This document shows, piece by piece, positions 32,976-41,202 of a stretch of DNA of 64,000 nucleotides. A program made the position numbers and the translations under genes. The notes beneath the pieces were generated by a model. The model was not told the DNA's origin, made no database searches, and saw nothing but the letters and a program-made list of their open reading frames with translations. The stretch is from assembly GCA_964393825.1 (NCBI GenBank), contig CAYMUY010000016.1, positions 1-64,000 on the forward strand. The letters are read 5' to 3'. Within the stretch, counting starts at the first letter, position 1; each line of letters starts with the position of its first letter. This DNA is from PFJX01 sp964393825 (lineage in GTDB: Bacteria > Pseudomonadota > Gammaproteobacteria > Burkholderiales > Thiobacillaceae).

Positions 32976-33102
32976 ATCATCGGTGGCGAACGTCCTGGCG
33001 CGCTATTCCAGAGCGGTCAGACGTTCGCCGCCTGTAGACAAGCCTGTGTCTATCCTGTGGATAGCCTGTGCAGAAAAATAGCGGTTGACGGACCCGCTCC
33101 CA

Positions 33103-33150
33103 ACACTAGAATTAGCGCCAGGCAACACCGGACAACACTAGATTTAGTGT
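33103..33150. promoter_or_regulatory. Tandem NrdR boxes overlapping the nrdA promoter
   Basis: ACACTAGAATTAGCGC (33,103-33,118) and ACACTAGATTTAGTGT (33,135-33,150) match the NrdR box pattern, and the second is a near-perfect palindrome. They are 32 bases apart start to start, the three-turn spacing usual for NrdR. The first overlaps the -10 element TAGAAT, so NrdR would repress. Confidence 0.82.
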
Positions 33151-33211
33151 TTTCTAATAAACCACTGAATGCCAGGCCCACACTGGCATCGCGTCCGCAG
33201 GAGACCCTCCG

Positions 33212-36151
33212 ATGCAGCTTTCCACCGAATCCAGGGCCAAAGGCCAGCCACTTCTGAACAACGATGATCTGGCCATGGCCGTGCCCGCCACACCCGCTTA
33301 TGCCGACCACAAGATCATCCGCCGCAATGGCGCCGTGGTCTCGTTCGAACCCAACAAGATCGCCATCGCCCTGACCAAGGCGTTCATCGCGGTCAACGGT
33401 GGCCAGGCCGCCGCCAGCGCCCGTATTCGCGAGCTGGTCGAAAACCTCACCGACAACGTCGTCTCCGCCCTCATCCGTCGCCAACCCAACGGCGGCACCT
33501 TCCACATCGAGGACATCCAGGATCAGGTGGAACTGGCCTTGATGCGCTCGGGCGAGCATGAAGTCGCGCGCGCCTACGTGCTCTATCGCGAAAAGCGCAA
33601 CGACGAGCGCGCCAAGCAGAAGCAACAGCAGGTCGAGGACCATGCCCTGTTCTGCCTGGAAGACGGCGAGCGGCGTCCGCTCGACCTGCAGCACCTCGCC
33701 GCCGTGGTCGGCGCCGCCTGCGAAGGCCTGGCCGAAACCCAGCCGCAGGCGATCCTGCAGGCCACCTTGCGCGACATCTACGATGGCGTGCCGATGGACG
33801 AGGTCCGCCGTTCGCTGATCCTGTCGGCGCGTTCGCTGATCGAGAAGGACCCCGAATACAACTACGTCACCTCCCGCCTGCTGATGCATTCCATCCGCCG
33901 CGAGGTGCTGGGCGAGGAAGTGGATCAGGCCGACATGGCCGCCCGCTACGCCGATTACTTCACGGACTACATCCACAAAGGCATCGAGGCCGAACTGCTG
34001 GACGAGCGCCTGCGCCAGTTCGACCTGCCCCGCCTGGCCGCCGCGCTGGACGCGAGGCGCGACCTGCAGTTCCAGTACCTTGGTCTGCAGACCCTGTATG
34101 ACCGCTATTTCCTGCACATCGACGAGCGTCGCATCGAGCTGCCGCAGGCGTTCTTCATGCGCGTGGCCATGGGCCTGTCGCTCAACGAGATCGATCGCGA
34201 GGCGCGCGCGCTGGAGTTCTACGAAGTGCTGTCGAAGTTCGACTACATGAGCAGCACGCCGACGCTGTTCAATGCCGGCACGCGGCATTCGCAACTGTCC
34301 TCGTGTTATCTGACCACCATCCCCGACGACCTCGACGGTATCTACCAGGGCATCAAGGAAAACGCCCTGCTGCAAAAGTACGCCGGCGGCATCGGCAACG
34401 ACTGGACCCGGGTGCGCAGCCTGGGCGCCTACATCAAGGGCACCAACGGCAAGTCGCAGGGTGTCGTGCCCTTCCTGAAGGTGGCCAACGACACCGCCGT
34501 GGCGGTGAACCAGGGCGGCAAGCGCAAGGGCGCGGTCTGCGCCTTCCTGGAAACCTGGCACATGGACATCGAGGAATTCCTGGAACTGCGCAAGAACACC
34601 GGCGACGACCGCCGCCGCACCCATGACATGAACACCTCCAACTGGGTGCCGGACCTGTTCATGAAGCGGGTGATGGAAAACGCCGAGTGGACCCTGTTCA
34701 GCCCTTCCGACTGCCCCGACCTGCATGACCTCACCGGCCGCGCCTTCGAGGCCGCCTACACGCGCTATGAGGACAAGGCCGCGCGTGGCGAGATCAAAGT
34801 ATTCAAGAAGGTCCAGGCCCTGGCGTTGTGGCGCAAGATGCTGTCCATGCTGTTCGAGACCGGGCATCCCTGGATCACCTTCAAGGACGCCTGCAACGTG
34901 CGCTATACCAACCAGCACGTCGGCGTCGTGCACAGTTCCAACCTGTGCACCGAGATCACCCTGCACACCAACGACAACGAGATCGCCGTGTGCAACCTGG
35001 GCTCGGTGAACCTGGCCAGCCACGTCAAGGAAGGCGGCCTCGACCTGGAGAAATTGCAGAAGACCATCCGCACCGCCATGCGCATGCTGGACAACGTCAT
35101 CGACATCAACTTCTACAACGTCGGCAAGGCGCGCAATTCCAACCTCCGGCACCGTCCGGTGGGACTGGGCACCATGGCCTTTCAGGATGCGCTGCACAAG
35201 CTGCGCATCCCCTATGCCAGCGCTGAGGCCGTCGAGTTCGCCGACCGCGCCCAGGAAGCCGTCGCCTATTTCGCCTACTGGGCCTCCACCGAACTGGCCG
35301 AGGAACGCGGCCGCTACGCCAGCTTCAACGGCTCGCTGTGGAGCCGCGGCATCCTGCCGCAGGATTCCCTGAAACTGCTGGCGGAGGAACGTGGCGGCTA
35401 CCTGGAAGCGGACCTGACCGAGCGCCTGGACTGGGCCGCCCTGCGCCAGCGGGTCATGACGGTGGGCATGCGCAACTCCAACTGCCTGGCCATCGCCCCC
35501 ACCGCCACCATCGCCAACATCGTCGGCGTTTCTGCCTCGATCGAGCCGACCTACCAGAACCTGTTCGTCAAATCCAACCTGTCGGGCGAGTTCACCGTGG
35601 TCAACCAGTATCTGGTGCGCGACCTCAAGGCGCTGAACCTGTGGGACGAGGTCATGGTCGGCGACATCAAGTACTTCGACGGCAGTCTCGCCCGGATCGA
35701 CCGCATCCCGGCCGAACTGCGCGCGCTCTATGCCACCGCCTTCGAAGTCGACCCGGTGTGGCTGATCGAAGCCGGCTCCCGCCGCCAGAAATGGATCGAC
35801 CAGGCGCAGAGCCTGAACCTCTATTTCCACGGCGCCTCCGGCAAGAAGCTGGACGAGACCTACAAGCTCGCCTGGATTCGCGGCCTCAAGACCACCTACT
35901 ACCTGCGCTCGATGGGCGCGACCGCGGCGGAGAAATCCACCGGCCGCGGCGGGGAACTCAACGCCGTCTCCGCCCATGGCGGCGGCAACGGCGGCGCCAT
36001 GGGCGCAGGAGGCGTGGGCAACGGCATGGAAGGCGGCACCGGCGGTGGTTATGCCGCGGCCCCCCAGCTGCCAGAACCCGAGATCCTCGGCCGCGCCTGT
36101 ACCCTGCGCCCCGGCGACCCCGGTTTCGAGGAATGCGAAGCCTGCCAGTAA
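33212..36151 (+). CDS. nrdA: Ribonucleoside-diphosphate reductase, alpha subunit (class Ia)
   Basis: The 979-residue large subunit reduces ribonucleoside diphosphates. An ATP-cone lies near the N-terminus (IIRRNGAVVSFEPNKIAIALTKAF), followed by a second cone-like segment and the barrel with SSCYLTTIPDD, NLCTEITLHTND and MRNSNCLAIAPTATI. A glycine-rich linker (about residues 925-950) leads to the C-terminal redox pair CEAC. The length is greater than the ~760 residues of E. coli NrdA and like the long betaproteobacterial forms. GGAGA precedes ATG 33,212. Confidence 0.95.
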   Translation: MQLSTESRAKGQPLLNNDDLAMAVPATPAYADHKIIRRNGAVVSFEPNKIAIALTKAFIAVNGGQAAASARIRELVENLTDNVVSALIRRQPNGGTFHIEDIQDQVELALMRSGEHEVARAYVLYREKRNDERAKQKQQQVEDHALFCLEDGERRPLDLQHLAAVVGAACEGLAETQPQAILQATLRDIYDGVPMDEVRRSLILSARSLIEKDPEYNYVTSRLLMHSIRREVLGEEVDQADMAARYADYFTDYIHKGIEAELLDERLRQFDLPRLAAALDARRDLQFQYLGLQTLYDRYFLHIDERRIELPQAFFMRVAMGLSLNEIDREARALEFYEVLSKFDYMSSTPTLFNAGTRHSQLSSCYLTTIPDDLDGIYQGIKENALLQKYAGGIGNDWTRVRSLGAYIKGTNGKSQGVVPFLKVANDTAVAVNQGGKRKGAVCAFLETWHMDIEEFLELRKNTGDDRRRTHDMNTSNWVPDLFMKRVMENAEWTLFSPSDCPDLHDLTGRAFEAAYTRYEDKAARGEIKVFKKVQALALWRKMLSMLFETGHPWITFKDACNVRYTNQHVGVVHSSNLCTEITLHTNDNEIAVCNLGSVNLASHVKEGGLDLEKLQKTIRTAMRMLDNVIDINFYNVGKARNSNLRHRPVGLGTMAFQDALHKLRIPYASAEAVEFADRAQEAVAYFAYWASTELAEERGRYASFNGSLWSRGILPQDSLKLLAEERGGYLEADLTERLDWAALRQRVMTVGMRNSNCLAIAPTATIANIVGVSASIEPTYQNLFVKSNLSGEFTVVNQYLVRDLKALNLWDEVMVGDIKYFDGSLARIDRIPAELRALYATAFEVDPVWLIEAGSRRQKWIDQAQSLNLYFHGASGKKLDETYKLAWIRGLKTTYYLRSMGATAAEKSTGRGGELNAVSAHGGGNGGAMGAGGVGNGMEGGTGGGYAAAPQLPEPEILGRACTLRPGDPGFEECEACQ

Positions 36152-36202
36152 GCCGCCGGGACAGGCCACCGCCCCAGCCCCGTCACGCTCAGGAGTCCGA
36201 TC

Positions 36203-37069
36203 ATGTCACCCCAGTCCCTGGCCAGAGAAGCGACCACCCTGTTCACCCTGCCGGACGTGGTCTTGCGCGCCAACGCCGTGATGGCATCGCCCAAGGGCTC
36301 CTCGCATGACCTGGTGCAAGTGATCGAACTCGACGCGGGTCTGGCCGCGCGGGTGCTGCGGCTGGCCAATTCCATCCTGTACGGCCACTTCGGAAGGGTG
36401 GACAGTCTCAGCCACGCGCTGGCCATTGTCGGCCACGATGCCCTGCGCGATCTGGTGCTGGCCAGCGCCGCCGTCAGGACCTTCACCCACATCCCGGCGG
36501 AATTCGTCGACATGGACGTCTTCTGGGACAACAGCATCACCTGCGGCGTGCTGGCGCAACAACTCGCCCAGCGGCAGCGGCTGCCGGAGAGCCAGTCGAT
36601 GTTCGTCCCGGGCCTGCTGCATGGCGTCGGCCGGCTGGTGTTCTATGCCCGGCGCCCCAACGAATACCGCATGGCGATCAACCTGGCACGGGACGGCAAG
36701 CACGACCTGACCGCGGCGGAACGGGACACCTTCGGCTTCAGCTACGCTGAACTCGGCGCCGCGCTGCTGACTGCCTGGGGCCTGCCGAGAAAGCTGTGCA
36801 CGGCGGTCGAATACCAGCTTGCGCCGGAACAGGCGCCGGCCTACCACAAGGAAGCCGCCCTGCTCTGCCTGGCCAACGCCATGGCCGACCGCCTGGCACC
36901 CTGCCTCAAGTCGCGCGAGCAACCCGAACCATTCTCGCCGGCTCTGATTTCCTTCGCGGAGAAGATGAGCCTCAACCCGGGCGATCTCGAACAGATTCAG
37001 GTGGCCGCGCTGGCCGCCAGTCTCGAAGTCATCGAAATCATCCACCCCAACGCCACCACCCTTTTCTGA
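36203..37069 (+). CDS. HDOD domain protein inside the nrd operon
   Basis: The 288-residue protein has the HDOD core: SSHDLVQVIELDAGLAARVLRLANS, LSHALAIVGHDALRDLVLASA and LPESQSMFVPGLLHGVGRLVF, with a partial HD-like motif (LLHG rather than HD). HDOD proteins are signalling or scaffold proteins with mostly unknown ligands. The gene has its own AGGAG site and sits between nrdA and nrdB on the same strand, with 51- and 49-base gaps. The link to nucleotide reduction is positional only. Confidence 0.85.
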   Translation: MSPQSLAREATTLFTLPDVVLRANAVMASPKGSSHDLVQVIELDAGLAARVLRLANSILYGHFGRVDSLSHALAIVGHDALRDLVLASAAVRTFTHIPAEFVDMDVFWDNSITCGVLAQQLAQRQRLPESQSMFVPGLLHGVGRLVFYARRPNEYRMAINLARDGKHDLTAAERDTFGFSYAELGAALLTAWGLPRKLCTAVEYQLAPEQAPAYHKEAALLCLANAMADRLAPCLKSREQPEPFSPALISFAEKMSLNPGDLEQIQVAALAASLEVIEIIHPNATTLF

Positions 37070-37118
37070 CCGACGCGCCTCTCCCGGGCGCGACCTCCCA
37101 GCACAGGAGACCACCCAC

Positions 37119-38312
37119 ATGCTGAACTTCGAAGACGATTTCACCGCCCCCGCGCAGCCTGCCGCCCGCCCGCCGATGCCGCAACTGCAACCCGCGAACC
37201 TGGGCCTCAACTTCACCGGCGGCGGCGTCGCGCAGCCGCAATGGAACCCACCCGCACCCGCCCCCAGCGCCGCCAGGGTCGATGACATCGCCCACCGCCG
37301 CGTCCGTGTCGAGGACAAGCTGATCATCAACGCCCGCGCCGACGTCAACCAGCTGGTGCCGTTCAAGTACAAGTGGGCCTGGGAAAAATACATCGCCGCC
37401 TGCGCCAACCACTGGATGCCGCAGGAAGTGAACATGAACCGCGACATCGCCACCTGGAAGGACCCCAACGGCCTGTCCGAGGACGAGCGCCACATCATCA
37501 AGCGCAACCTGGGCTTCTTCGTCACCGCCGATTCCCTGGCCGCCAACAACATCGTGCTCGGCACCTATCGCCAGATCACTGCCCCGGAATGCCGCCAGTA
37601 CCTGCTGCGGCAAGCCTTCGAGGAAGCCATCCACACCCACGCCTACCAGTACATCGTGGAAAGCCTGGGCCTGGACGAGGGCGAGATCTTCAACGCCTAT
37701 CACGAGGTGAGCAGCATCAAGGCCAAGGATGAGTTCCTGCTGCCCTACATCGACGTGCTCTCCAACCCCACCTTCAAGACCGGCACGCCGGAAACCGACC
37801 AGGCGTTCCTGAAGAGCCTGATCGCCTTCGCCTGCATCATGGAAGGCCTGTTCTTCTATGTCGGCTTCGTCCAGATCCTGGCACTGGGCCGCCAGAACAA
37901 GATGACCGGCGCCGCCGAGCAGTACCAGTACATCCTGCGCGACGAGTCCATGCACTGCAATTTCGGCATCGACATGATCAACCAGATCAAGCTGGAGAAC
38001 CCGACGCTGTGGACCCCCGCCTTCAAGGCCGAACTGAAGGGCATGTTCGAGAAGGCCGTGGCGCTGGAGTACCAGTATGCCGAGGACACCATGCCGCGCG
38101 GCGTGCTCGGTCTCAACGCGCCGATGTTCAAGGAATACCTGCGCTTCATCGCCAACCGCCGCGCCACCCAGATCGGCCTCGACGAGCTCTACCCGGGCGC
38201 GTCCAACCCCTTCCCCTGGATGGCCGAGATGATCGACCTGAAGAAGGAAAAGAACTTCTTCGAGACGCGGGTCACCGAGTACCAGACCGGCGGCGCGCTG
38301 GCCTGGGATTGA
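37119..38312 (+). CDS. nrdB: Ribonucleoside-diphosphate reductase, beta subunit (class Ia)
   Basis: The 397-residue radical-bearing subunit has a proline-rich leader of about 65 residues before the ferritin-like fold. Diiron ligands are visible in EEAIHTHAYQYI (Glu, His and the radical Tyr four residues after the His) and RDESMHCNFGIDM. A Tyr is present at the radical position, so this is a tyrosyl-radical type. A GGAG site lies nine bases before ATG 37,119. Confidence 0.95.
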   Translation: MLNFEDDFTAPAQPAARPPMPQLQPANLGLNFTGGGVAQPQWNPPAPAPSAARVDDIAHRRVRVEDKLIINARADVNQLVPFKYKWAWEKYIAACANHWMPQEVNMNRDIATWKDPNGLSEDERHIIKRNLGFFVTADSLAANNIVLGTYRQITAPECRQYLLRQAFEEAIHTHAYQYIVESLGLDEGEIFNAYHEVSSIKAKDEFLLPYIDVLSNPTFKTGTPETDQAFLKSLIAFACIMEGLFFYVGFVQILALGRQNKMTGAAEQYQYILRDESMHCNFGIDMINQIKLENPTLWTPAFKAELKGMFEKAVALEYQYAEDTMPRGVLGLNAPMFKEYLRFIANRRATQIGLDELYPGASNPFPWMAEMIDLKKEKNFFETRVTEYQTGGALAWD

Positions 38313-38313
38313 T

Positions 38314-38667
38314 TCATCGATCCCGCTTCCGCGCGTGGCCGGGCCATTCAGCCGGGCGCGCACGGATCACCATCTTGTCCCGCGCGATGATGCTTCGGAA
38401 CGCGTCGGAAGTGGTCGCCCAATCCACCACGTCGACCTTGTAGGGCAGGTCGGATTCGGAAAAGGCTTCCGCCAGGGCTGCGCTGGCCTCGAGGCCCAGC
38501 GGCCGTTCCGTGATGATGGCCAGGTCGAGGTCGGAATGCGGTTTCGCGGTTCCCCTGGCGCGGGAACCGAAGGCCCAGACTTCCCGCCCCGGGACGAGTT
38601 GCTCCAGGATGTTCAGGATGATGGCCCATTCCGCCGGGCTGACGGCGAGAGCGGACGCTGGCATCAC
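38314..38667 (-). CDS. mntA: MntA-type minimal nucleotidyltransferase antitoxin
   Basis: The 117-residue protein has the nucleotidyltransferase signature WAFGSRARGTAKPHSDLDLAI (GS...DxD), with both Asp present. MNT proteins of this type AMPylate their HEPN partner and so block it. The start GTG 38,667 overlaps the HEPN stop (GTGA), with an ATG as second codon. The gene ends directly beside the nrdB stop, convergent to it. Confidence 0.82.
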   Translation of the reverse strand: MMPASALAVSPAEWAIILNILEQLVPGREVWAFGSRARGTAKPHSDLDLAIITERPLGLEASAALAEAFSESDLPYKVDVVDWATTSDAFRSIIARDKMVIRARPAEWPGHARKRDR

Positions 38668-39074
38668 GACAGACGCTCCCGAAGTTGCCCGAGGAAATAG
38701 CCCGCCTCGTCCAGGAAAGCAGGAATGCCTTGCACGACCGCGAGGGCGGTGTCCTCGTCATACGTATGGCTGGTTCTGGCGCGCATCTCCCGATAAACCC
38801 GCCAGCGCGGCCAGTCACCCAGCAACAATCCGTGCTCGTTTCCGGAGCGGATCAAATCCTGGAACGACAGGCTGTCATATTGCTCCGGCGAGGCCGAAGT
38901 CATTTCAAGGTAGCGCTTGAGCAATTTATGGCTGATCTCATAGGTGAACTCGAAGCGCTGGATCAGGCCATCGCGAATCTGCGTATCGCTGGTGTCGCGC
39001 TGATAGCGTTCCAGACCTTCTTTCAACCGTAGCGTGGCATTGGCCAGAGAGGTGAGGTCGAGCCTGTTACTCAT
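38664..39074 (-). CDS. hepT: HepT-type HEPN toxin (nucleotidyltransferase substrate-binding family)
   Basis: The 136-residue all-helical protein has the HEPN RNase motif in the form RX4HXY (RARTSHTY). In characterised HepT/MntA pairs this Tyr is the residue AMPylated by MntA. It starts with AGGAG before ATG 39,074 and is followed by mntA with a four-base overlap. The order toxin then antitoxin is typical for this system. Confidence 0.82.
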   Translation of the reverse strand: MSNRLDLTSLANATLRLKEGLERYQRDTSDTQIRDGLIQRFEFTYEISHKLLKRYLEMTSASPEQYDSLSFQDLIRSGNEHGLLLGDWPRWRVYREMRARTSHTYDEDTALAVVQGIPAFLDEAGYFLGQLRERLS

Positions 39075-39304
39075 GGTGTCTTCTCCTGCGGGGGGTAGCC
39101 CGGTCCGGCCATTTTCTCCCGAACTGGCGCCGCCATGACACGTTTGGACAGGCTATCCGCCCGGAAGGGAACATGCGCAGGATATTCCGGTCCGACCCGC
39201 TCGAAGAATACGCGCAAAAAAATGCGTGTTCATTCTCAACCCGGATGGACACAAAAACATGGCAGGATGCTGCCATCGTCCAGCCGCCGCCCCGGAGTCC
39301 ACTC

Positions 39305-40063
39305 ATGCGCATCCCCGCCCTGCTTCTCCTTTCCCTGCTCGCAAACGGCGCCCAGGCTGGCTGGCTGGACGATCTGAAGCAGAAACTGGGGGGATTCCAG
39401 TCCGCCCCGGCCACCGGTGCCGCACCGGGCAGCGGCCTGGCCGCCACGCTGAGCGACGAGGAGGTGGCGCGCGCGCTCAGGGAAGCCCTGTCCCGGGGCA
39501 CCCAGCAGGCGGTGGCCAGCCTGGGCAAGGAAGGCGGTTACCTGAACAACCTGGAGGTGAAGATCCCCCTGCCCGAGGACTTGCAGAAAGTGGAGAAACT
39601 GCTGCGCGGCTTCGGCCAGGGCAAATACGCGGACCAGTTCGTGGCCACCCTCAACCACGCCGCGGAAAAGGCGGCGCCGGAAGCCGCCAGCATCTTCGCC
39701 GATGCCATTACCCGGATGTCGCTGGCCGATGCCCAGGCCCTCCTGAAGGGGCCGGACGACGCGGCCACCCAGTATTTCCGCAAGACCAGCGAGGCGAAGC
39801 TGAAGGAGCGCTTCCTGCCCATCGTCCAGGCCGCCACCAATGAGGCCGGGGTCACCGCCGCCTACAAGAAGCTGATCGACAAGGCCGGCCCCGCTGCCCG
39901 CCTGCTGGGCTCTGGCGCCAGTGACCTGGACGGCTATGTCGAGGCCCAGGCGGTCGACGGCCTGTTCAAGATGATCGCCGCCGAGGAGAAGCGCATCCGC
40001 CAGGATCCGCTGGCGCGCGGCACGGAACTGCTCAAGAAGGTATTCGGGACGCTGGGCAAGTAA
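39305..40063 (+). CDS. DUF4197 secreted protein
   Basis: The 252-residue protein starts at ATG 39,305 and has a signal peptide (MRIPALLLLSLLANGAQAG). The mature part is helical, with GYLNNLEVKIPLPEDLQKVEKLLRGFG and GPDDAATQYFRKTSEAKL, the DUF4197 pattern. The function is unknown, probably periplasmic. The open frame extends 44 codons upstream without signal features. Confidence 0.82.
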   Translation: MRIPALLLLSLLANGAQAGWLDDLKQKLGGFQSAPATGAAPGSGLAATLSDEEVARALREALSRGTQQAVASLGKEGGYLNNLEVKIPLPEDLQKVEKLLRGFGQGKYADQFVATLNHAAEKAAPEAASIFADAITRMSLADAQALLKGPDDAATQYFRKTSEAKLKERFLPIVQAATNEAGVTAAYKKLIDKAGPAARLLGSGASDLDGYVEAQAVDGLFKMIAAEEKRIRQDPLARGTELLKKVFGTLGK

Positions 40064-40101
40064 CCCGCCGCCCGCCACGCGACTTCCAGGCAAGGACACC
40101 C

Positions 40102-40572
40102 ATGCTCACCCCCCATACGCCAGCCCCCGACTTCACCGCCCCCAATCAACATGGCCAGCCGCTTCGACTCGCCGACTTCCGGGGCCACAAACAGGTGATC
40201 CTGTACTTCTACCCCAAGGACGACACCCCCGGTTGCACGGTCGAGGCCAATCAGTTCACCGCCCTGGCCAGCGAATTCGCTGCCGTGAACACGGTGGTGA
40301 TCGGCGTCAGCCGCGATTCCTGCGCTAGCCACCGGGCCTTCATCGACAAACATGGCCTCGCCGTCGACCTGCTCGCCGACGAGGACGGCGACCTCTGCCG
40401 GCGCTACGGGGTCTGGCAGGAGAAGGAAAAGAACGGAGTGAAAAGCATGGGGATCATCCGTTCCACCTTCCTCATCGACAAGCAGGGACAACTGGCCGAG
40501 GCGCTGTATGGCGTCACCGCGGACGGCCATGCCGCCGCCATGCTCGACCGGGTGCGGCAACTGCCCGGCTGA
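40102..40572 (+). CDS. bcp: Thioredoxin-dependent peroxiredoxin (Bcp/PrxQ)
   Basis: The 156-residue enzyme reduces peroxides. The peroxidatic Cys45 lies in DDTPGCTVEA. The Cys five residues later found in E. coli Bcp is absent (Asn50), but Cys74 (SRDSCASH) and Cys95 could act as resolving residues. Length and the YGVWQEKEKNG loop are normal. AAGGA precedes ATG 40,102. Confidence 0.92.
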   Translation: MLTPHTPAPDFTAPNQHGQPLRLADFRGHKQVILYFYPKDDTPGCTVEANQFTALASEFAAVNTVVIGVSRDSCASHRAFIDKHGLAVDLLADEDGDLCRRYGVWQEKEKNGVKSMGIIRSTFLIDKQGQLAEALYGVTADGHAAAMLDRVRQLPG

Positions 40573-40614
40573 GCCCCTTGCCCGATTCGACACGACACCC
40601 AAGAGGAGACCGAC

Positions 40615-41142
40615 ATGCACCTGCCCCGTCCAACCCTGCTCGCCCTGATCCTGGCCGCGACCTGCATTGCCGCCCCCATCAGCCACGCGGCATCCACACA
40701 AGCGGAAGCCCGGCCCATGGTCATGGTGGACAAGACAGGACGCTACAAGGTGGTCTACGACATCCACAGCGACGAGCTGGCGGCAGGCATCTCCCGTGGC
40801 CTCTACTATGCCCGCGGCCTGTTCGAGGCCTTCCGCAAGCAGGGGGTCGAGCCCGGCCAGGTCGATGTCCACCTGGTGCTGCATGGTGACGCGGCGGCGA
40901 TGCTGCTGATCGACGAGACCTACCAGATGGCGATCAACGACCCCTTCGCGGTCAACCCCAACGCCAAGATCGTGCAGGACCTGATCGACCTGGGCGTCAG
41001 TGTCGAGATCTGTCACAGCGCGATGCGCAGCAAGGGCTGGAAGCCGAAGGATGTGCTGCCGAACGTCACCATCGTGCATGACGGCTATACCCGCCTGATC
41101 AAGCTGCAGAACGACGGCTACGCCTATATCGGCGGCTACTGA
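40615..41142 (+). CDS. DsrE family protein with signal peptide
   Basis: The 175-residue protein has a signal peptide to about residue 26 (ISHAAS), then a DsrE-like alpha/beta domain. A single conserved Cys is seen in LGVSVEICHSAMRSKGW. Members handle sulfur or act as periplasmic DsrE-like proteins; here the substrate is unknown. It is preceded by GAGGAG and follows bcp by 42 bases, probably in one operon. Confidence 0.82.
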   Translation: MHLPRPTLLALILAATCIAAPISHAASTQAEARPMVMVDKTGRYKVVYDIHSDELAAGISRGLYYARGLFEAFRKQGVEPGQVDVHLVLHGDAAAMLLIDETYQMAINDPFAVNPNAKIVQDLIDLGVSVEICHSAMRSKGWKPKDVLPNVTIVHDGYTRLIKLQNDGYAYIGGY

Positions 41143-41202
41143 AGCGCGCGGCGAGCGCCGGCATCCAGCCGGCGTGTTTCCGTCACCGGCCGCGAGGGCG
41201 GA

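Larger units (their letters stand above)
32827..33211. other. purU/nrdA divergent regulatory region
   Basis: These 385 bases carry no gene. They hold a perfect DnaA box (32,967-32,975), a near one (33,056-33,064), a sigma-70-type promoter (TTGACG at 33,085 and TAGAAT at 33,107) and two NrdR-type boxes. All fit control of nrdA. Confidence 0.75.

Noticed and set aside
33050..36169. 1039-residue open frame opposite nrdA
   Set aside because: It is a codon-shadow of a high-GC gene: it lacks a family signature and lies fully across nrdA and its promoter boxes.
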